Below, one piece after another: positions 60,433 through 64,000 of a DNA stretch of 64,000 nucleotides. The position numbers and the translations under genes were made by a program. The notes beneath the pieces are model-generated. The model saw only the letters and a list, made by a program, of their open reading frames with translations. It had not been told where the DNA came from and did not search any database. This DNA is from Rhizobium cauense (GTDB lineage Bacteria > Pseudomonadota > Alphaproteobacteria > Rhizobiales > Rhizobiaceae), in assembly GCF_019511525.1 (NCBI RefSeq), contig NZ_JAEUAT010000011.1:62001-126000 (forward strand), written 5' to 3'. Every line of letters begins with the position of its first letter. Position 1 is the first letter of the stretch.

Positions 60433-61523
60433 GATCCGCTCTCCAGATCTATCGCCACCCGTGCGGACAAGCCGGGGACAAGGCGACCAGGCAACGGATT
60501 GTTCGCAAAGCGGATCTTCACCGGAACACGTTGGACCACACGAACAAAGTTGCCTGTTGCATTATCGGCGGGAAGCAAGCTGAAGGCCGAGCCGCTGCCG
60601 GGTGCGAAGCTGTCCACGACGCCATCAAGCCTGTTGTCCGGATACCCGTCGATCGTGATGCGGGCAGTCTGACCCGGCCGGATGTTCTGGAGCTGGGTTT
60701 CCTTGAAGTTCGCCACGAGCCAAACATCGCGAACAGGGACGATATCGAGCAGGGACGTACCGGGCGCGACGAATCGGCCGACGCGGATCTGACGGTTTCC
60801 AATCACGCCGTCGACCGGCGCGCGGACCACCGTGCTTTCAAGGTCGATTTCTGAGAGGTCACGCGCGGCTTGAGCCTGAGCCACGGCGGCAACGGCCGCT
60901 TCCCGTTGTGATGCAAGGACGGCGATCCGTTGTTGCTGGGCCTCCAGCGTCGCGGAGGCCGCCAAAACGCTCGCCTCGGCTCTCGATCGCGTGGCATCGG
61001 CTTCCTCCGCGTGCGCCTGGCTCACCGTGTTGCTTCGGATAAGCTGGCGGCTGCGGTCGTATGCCTTGATCGCCAGATTCAGCTCCGCGACGCTCGACGT
61101 CTTCTGGGCCTCGGCCTGACGGATCAGCGAATGCTGAAGTTCAGTCTCGGCAGTAACGTTGGTGAGACGTGCCCGGGCAGCTTCAACATTGGCGACAGCT
61201 TGCGCAAGGCGTGCGCGGTAGTCACGATCATCGATACGAAAGAGGACATCCCCGGCGCGAACGGTTTGGTTGTCCTTTGCCTCCACCGCGACAACGTAGC
61301 CCGCGACCCTTGGCGCAAGCGAGGTTACATCCCCGCGAACGTATGCGTTGTCGGTCGATACCTCACCGCTCGAACGCGCCCCGGCCCATCCGGCAGCGAT
61401 GGCCACCACAGCGCTGAAGCACAGCAGCAAGCCGATCACTCTCTTCCTGTTGGGCCGCGCCGTGCCGGCTGCTGCCTCAGAACTTCCTCCGCTGATGGTG
61501 GCGGCGTTGTCGAGCGTATCCAT
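60429..61523 (-). CDS. HlyD/EmrA-type membrane fusion protein
   Basis: A 364-residue periplasmic adaptor anchored by one N-terminal helix (about residues 28-47, RVIGLLLCFSAVVAIAAGW). A biotinyl-lipoyl-like half (ARVAGYVVAVEAKDNQTVRAG), a long coiled-coil hairpin (about residues 95-215, Ala/Glu-rich) and a beta-barrel (VVRAPVDGVIGNRQIRVGRF) follow. The frame is open to 61601, but MDTLDNAATI at 61523 with an AGGA box is the natural start. It is translationally coupled to the MFS gene by a 4-bp overlap. Confidence 0.92.
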   Translation of the reverse strand: MDTLDNAATISGGSSEAAAGTARPNRKRVIGLLLCFSAVVAIAAGWAGARSSGEVSTDNAYVRGDVTSLAPRVAGYVVAVEAKDNQTVRAGDVLFRIDDRDYRARLAQAVANVEAARARLTNVTAETELQHSLIRQAEAQKTSSVAELNLAIKAYDRSRQLIRSNTVSQAHAEEADATRSRAEASVLAASATLEAQQQRIAVLASQREAAVAAVAQAQAARDLSEIDLESTVVRAPVDGVIGNRQIRVGRFVAPGTSLLDIVPVRDVWLVANFKETQLQNIRPGQTARITIDGYPDNRLDGVVDSFAPGSGSAFSLLPADNATGNFVRVVQRVPVKIRFANNPLPGRLVPGLSARVAIDLESGS

Positions 61524-61622
61524 TTTCCCATGTCCTGTTGAATGCGGATGATCGTGCCGCGACCCCAGGCGACAGAATTCTGCCGCCTGGTTCTCAGGCA
61601 TCGATGAGAGCTATCGCCAACC

Positions 61623-62036
61623 TCACTTCTTGGTGGGCGTGGTCAGTTCCTGTTCGCCGGTGTCCAGAACGAACACGGCCAGAAGGCGCGCAGGTTCCGT
61701 ATCGCTGGCGTTTGCGCTTACCTCATGCAGAGAGCCGGGTTCTTCATAGAAGTTTTCACCGACCTTATAGACCCTTTCCGGAGCGCCATTTACGCTGCTG
61801 CGGATCGCACCCTCGAGTACTGTTGCATAGATGAAGGCCGACTTCGGATGCGTGTGGGCTGGCGATCCGCCGCCCGGCCCGTATTCAACGAGCACCCCTC
61901 TCATGCTCTTGCCGGGAACGTTCGGCAGCGGGCGATCAAAGACCACCGTGACCTTGCCCGCCGGTCGGTCGGCGGCAGAAGCAGTGGTGATCGAGAGCGT
62001 TGCCAAAGCAACTGCTGCGAGAGACCGTGTGAACAT
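61623..62036 (-). CDS. Exported cupin-domain protein (2)
   Basis: A 137-residue protein with Sec signal peptide (residues 1-22, ending TTASA) and a single cupin fold. GGGSPAHTHPKSAFIYATVLEG gives the His-x-His and GENFYEEPGSLHEVSAN the second motif with its His. It differs from cupin 1 in sequence but shares size and export. It lies 99 bp before the efflux pair and 57 bp after an NAD(P)-binding protein gene, all on the minus strand, suggesting one unit. Confidence 0.87.
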   Translation of the reverse strand: MFTRSLAAVALATLSITTASAADRPAGKVTVVFDRPLPNVPGKSMRGVLVEYGPGGGSPAHTHPKSAFIYATVLEGAIRSSVNGAPERVYKVGENFYEEPGSLHEVSANASDTEPARLLAVFVLDTGEQELTTPTKK

Positions 62037-62092
62037 CGTATTCTCCTTTCAGATTGTCTGTCGTGAGGGTGCCAGACGCCCTCCGCTGGGGA

Positions 62093-62845
62093 TCAGTGGG
62101 CGACCTGCTGGCCAAGCCAGTCCTCGAATCGGTTCACGCCGACGCGTGGGTTCTTGCCGGGGGTCAGCGACTGATCATCGAGAACCGCTCCGAAGTAGCG
62201 TGCGTGGACATCGGGCACGACCTTGCGAGGATCTTGCGTTGACCGCAGGAAGCGTCTGACCAACTCGTCGAGCGGCATTGCTTCGGGACCAGCAACCTCC
62301 ACCGTGCCATTGACCGGCGGCGCGACCGCGAGATCAGCAAGGGTGGCTGCCACGTCGTCGGACGCGATTGGCTGGATCAGTGCCGGCGACAGGCGGATTT
62401 CTTCGCCAACGGTTGCCGACTGGGCGATGCCGCCGACAAACTCGAAGAACTGCGTCGCACGCAGGATGGTATAGGGAATGCCGGATGCCTTGATCAGATT
62501 TTCCTGGGCAACCTTCGCGCGGAAATATCCGTTCTCAGGTAGCCGTTCGACGCCGACGACAGACAGGGCAACGTGGTGGCGCACGCCTGCGGCGGCTTCG
62601 GCCGCCAACAGGTTGCGACCAGATGTCTCGAAGAACTCGAGGACGGCCTTGTCTTCCCATGCAGGTGCATTCGCTACGTCGACAACGATATCAGCCTTAT
62701 CCAAAGCCGCTGCCAAGCCCTCGCGGGTGATCGTGTTCACACCGGTGTTGGGGGACGCGGGCAGCACCTCATGGCCGCCTTCGCGGAGATGCTTCACAAG
62801 TTTCGATCCGATGAGGCCGGTACCTCCGACAACGACAATCTTCAT
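62093..62845 (-). CDS. NmrA-like NAD(P)-binding reductase
   Basis: A 250-residue atypical SDR. The Rossmann motif GGTGLIG is at residues 7-13, followed by ALSVVGVERLPENGYFRAKVAQE (Y-x-x-x-K-like) and YTILRATQFFEFV, typical of NmrA/QorB-like reductases. Substrate unknown; relatives include quinone reductases and redox sensors. CGGAG precedes the ATG at 62845. It leads the minus-strand set NmrA-cupin-HlyD-MFS. The edge regulator gene is divergent from it. Confidence 0.87.
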   Translation of the reverse strand: MKIVVVGGTGLIGSKLVKHLREGGHEVLPASPNTGVNTITREGLAAALDKADIVVDVANAPAWEDKAVLEFFETSGRNLLAAEAAAGVRHHVALSVVGVERLPENGYFRAKVAQENLIKASGIPYTILRATQFFEFVGGIAQSATVGEEIRLSPALIQPIASDDVAATLADLAVAPPVNGTVEVAGPEAMPLDELVRRFLRSTQDPRKVVPDVHARYFGAVLDDQSLTPGKNPRVGVNRFEDWLGQQVAH

Positions 62846-63097
62846 GGCTTCACTCCGTTTCACCCGACAGCACCATCGCTGTCGTCATGGGAGGAGATTG
62901 CCCGCTCGCTTCAGGGAAGTCCTTGCGCCGACCTTGTATTATCCCTGAGGCAAGCTTGTTTGTTTGTCCAAGACAGCGCTACTGATGGCTCCGTGTCAGA
63001 CGGGCGAGCGAACCACGCGATCCTGTGCTATCAGATTCGAACTCCGTCAGTTGCTTCGGCTGGCGAGCCGAAGCACTCGGTCAAGGGGCAATTTAGC

Positions 63098-64000
63098 GTG
63101 CAGTTCGCGTTTGGAGATTACGTGCTCGACCCACAGCGAAGGGAACTGACCCTGCGCTCGCAAGTCGTGACCGTCGGCCCCCAGGTCTTCGACCTCTTGC
63201 TGCATCTCGTGACAAACCGCCACCGTGTCGTCAGCAAGGACGATCTGCTTCAGGCCGTGTGGGACGGCAGGATCGTCTCGGAATCGACGATCACCAGCCA
63301 TATTAACGCGGTCCGCAGAGTGATTGGCGACAACGGCGAAGAACAGCGGCTGGTCCGGACGGTCCCCCGCAAGGGTTTTCGCTTCGTCGGCGATGTCGAG
63401 ATCAGTGAGACCCAGCAGACGGAACAAGCGGAAAGCTCCGATTTCACCGAAGAGGTGACCGGCGAGACGTCGGAGAAACCCTCCGCGCTGGCCCTTCCGA
63501 ACAAGCCCTCCATTGCCGTGTTGGCCTTCCAGAACCTGAGCGGCGATCCGGAGCAGGAGTATTTCGCCGACGGTGTTGTTGAGGACATCATCACTGCCCT
63601 TTCCCGCCTTCGATGGCTTTTCGTGATCGCGCGCAATTCCAGCTTCACCTACAAAGGACGGTCGGCGGACGTGAGGGATATCGGCCAGGAACTTGGCGTG
63701 CGCTACGTGCTGGAAGGCAGCCTGCGCAAGTCGGGAAACAAGGTGCGTATCACCGGGCAGTTGATTGACGCGACGACCGCCACACATCTGTGGGCGGAGC
63801 GCTTCGAGGGTACGCTCGATGACATCTTCGAACTTCAGGACCAGATAGCCGAAAGTGTCGTGGGGGCGATTGCGCCGCAGCTTGAACGGGCGGAGATCGA
63901 GCGCGCCAAGCGCAAACCCACAGAGCGGCTGGACGCTTACGACTATTATTTGCGCGGGACGGCCAAACTGCATAGCGGGACCCGCGAAGCGCTGGATGCT
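63098..64000 (+). CDS. Winged-helix regulator with TolB-like/adenylate-cyclase-associated domain, 3' end missing
   Basis: The frame is open from GTG at 63098 to the right edge (301 codons). Residues 1-100 are an OmpR/CadC-type winged helix (VFDLLLHLVTNRHRVVSKDDLL, RTVPRKGFRFVGDV). From about residue 135 a TolB-like N-terminal segment follows (SIAVLAFQNLSGDPEQEYFADG, VLEGSLRKSGNKVRIT), usually continuing into TPR repeats. AAGGGG lies 9 nt before GTG; a GTG at 62993 could extend it. It probably controls the divergent NmrA-cupin-efflux set, or itself senses envelope stress. Full length is not visible. Confidence 0.87.
   Translation, partial: MQFAFGDYVLDPQRRELTLRSQVVTVGPQVFDLLLHLVTNRHRVVSKDDLLQAVWDGRIVSESTITSHINAVRRVIGDNGEEQRLVRTVPRKGFRFVGDVEISETQQTEQAESSDFTEEVTGETSEKPSALALPNKPSIAVLAFQNLSGDPEQEYFADGVVEDIITALSRLRWLFVIARNSSFTYKGRSADVRDIGQELGVRYVLEGSLRKSGNKVRITGQLIDATTATHLWAERFEGTLDDIFELQDQIAESVVGAIAPQLERAEIERAKRKPTERLDAYDYYLRGTAKLHSGTREALDA

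Noticed and set aside
1..64000. CRISPR arrays, rRNA genes, known riboswitches or prophage genes
   Set aside because: No regularly spaced repeats, rRNA-like segments, recognisable riboswitch cores or phage structural genes were seen on reading through both strands.

Overview
The window is GC-rich alphaproteobacterial DNA and reads as a chromosomal segment of a member of the Rhizobiaceae (Sinorhizobium/Ensifer, Rhizobium or Agrobacterium type). The pointers are the hisS-hisZ-hisG operon, a plant/alphaproteobacterial type gshA, an LsrB/VtlR-like LysR gene divergent from a DUF1127 gene, OxyR with both redox cysteines, the glcDEF operon, and many tightly packed operons with 4-bp ATGA overlaps. This comes from protein families and gene order alone; no database search was run. 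There is no rRNA, CRISPR array, intact insertion sequence or prophage.

Layout. 0-2.8 kb: histidine biosynthesis and histidyl-tRNA synthetase (minus strand). 2.9-5.9 kb: a small accessory stretch (methyltransferase-like protein, CatB-type acetyltransferase, P-loop kinase, GNAT). 6-12.5 kb: orphan amino-acid binding protein, class III adenylate cyclase, membrane protein, ketopantoate reductase-like enzyme, methyltransferase and a small exported Met/His-rich plus DUF305 (metal-associated) pair. 12.6-17.9 kb: aldo/keto reductase, HAD hydrolase, DNA glycosylase Tag, two L,D-transpeptidases in tandem. 18-23 kb: glycolate oxidase glcDEF with a divergent LysR. 23.3-28.6 kb: NUDIX, PiT phosphate transporter, rsmE, gshA, DUF937 protein. 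28.7-35.4 kb: regulators (LsrB-like, TetR, OxyR, LysR) with DUF1127, dienelactone hydrolase, MAPEG and SDR. 35.4-43 kb: guaB, MBL hydrolase, MFS pump, VOC protein, rlmE and Ppx/GppA, followed by a tRNA-Gln(CTG).

43.5-53.8 kb is the most coherent unit: ten minus-strand genes, almost all touching or overlapping, that look like a hydroxyproline (or hydroxyproline-betaine) uptake and catabolic operon. From promoter end to distal end they are GntR regulator, DHDPS-family deaminase, aldehyde dehydrogenase, FAD oxidoreductase, ProX/ProV/ProW/ProW-type ABC transporter, proline racemase/hydroxyproline epimerase family enzyme and a GlxA-type AraC regulator. A perfect 9-bp palindrome next to a TTGACA box upstream of the GntR gene is a good operator candidate. 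The epimerase-family enzyme has Gly where the second catalytic Cys/Thr is expected.

54.3-64 kb: LysR regulator, then a set of exported proteins (Sec-exported alpha/beta hydrolase, two Sec-exported cupins, Tat-exported epoxide hydrolase) with a VOC protein, an EmrAB-like efflux pair and an NAD(P)-binding reductase. A winged-helix/TolB-like regulator runs off the right edge. These genes may form a cell-envelope module against a reactive compound, but no substrate can be named. No wholly new system is evident. The best leads are the hydroxyproline operon with its altered enzyme, the exported hydrolase/cupin module, and several unexplained inverted-repeat structures in leaders and intergenic DNA.
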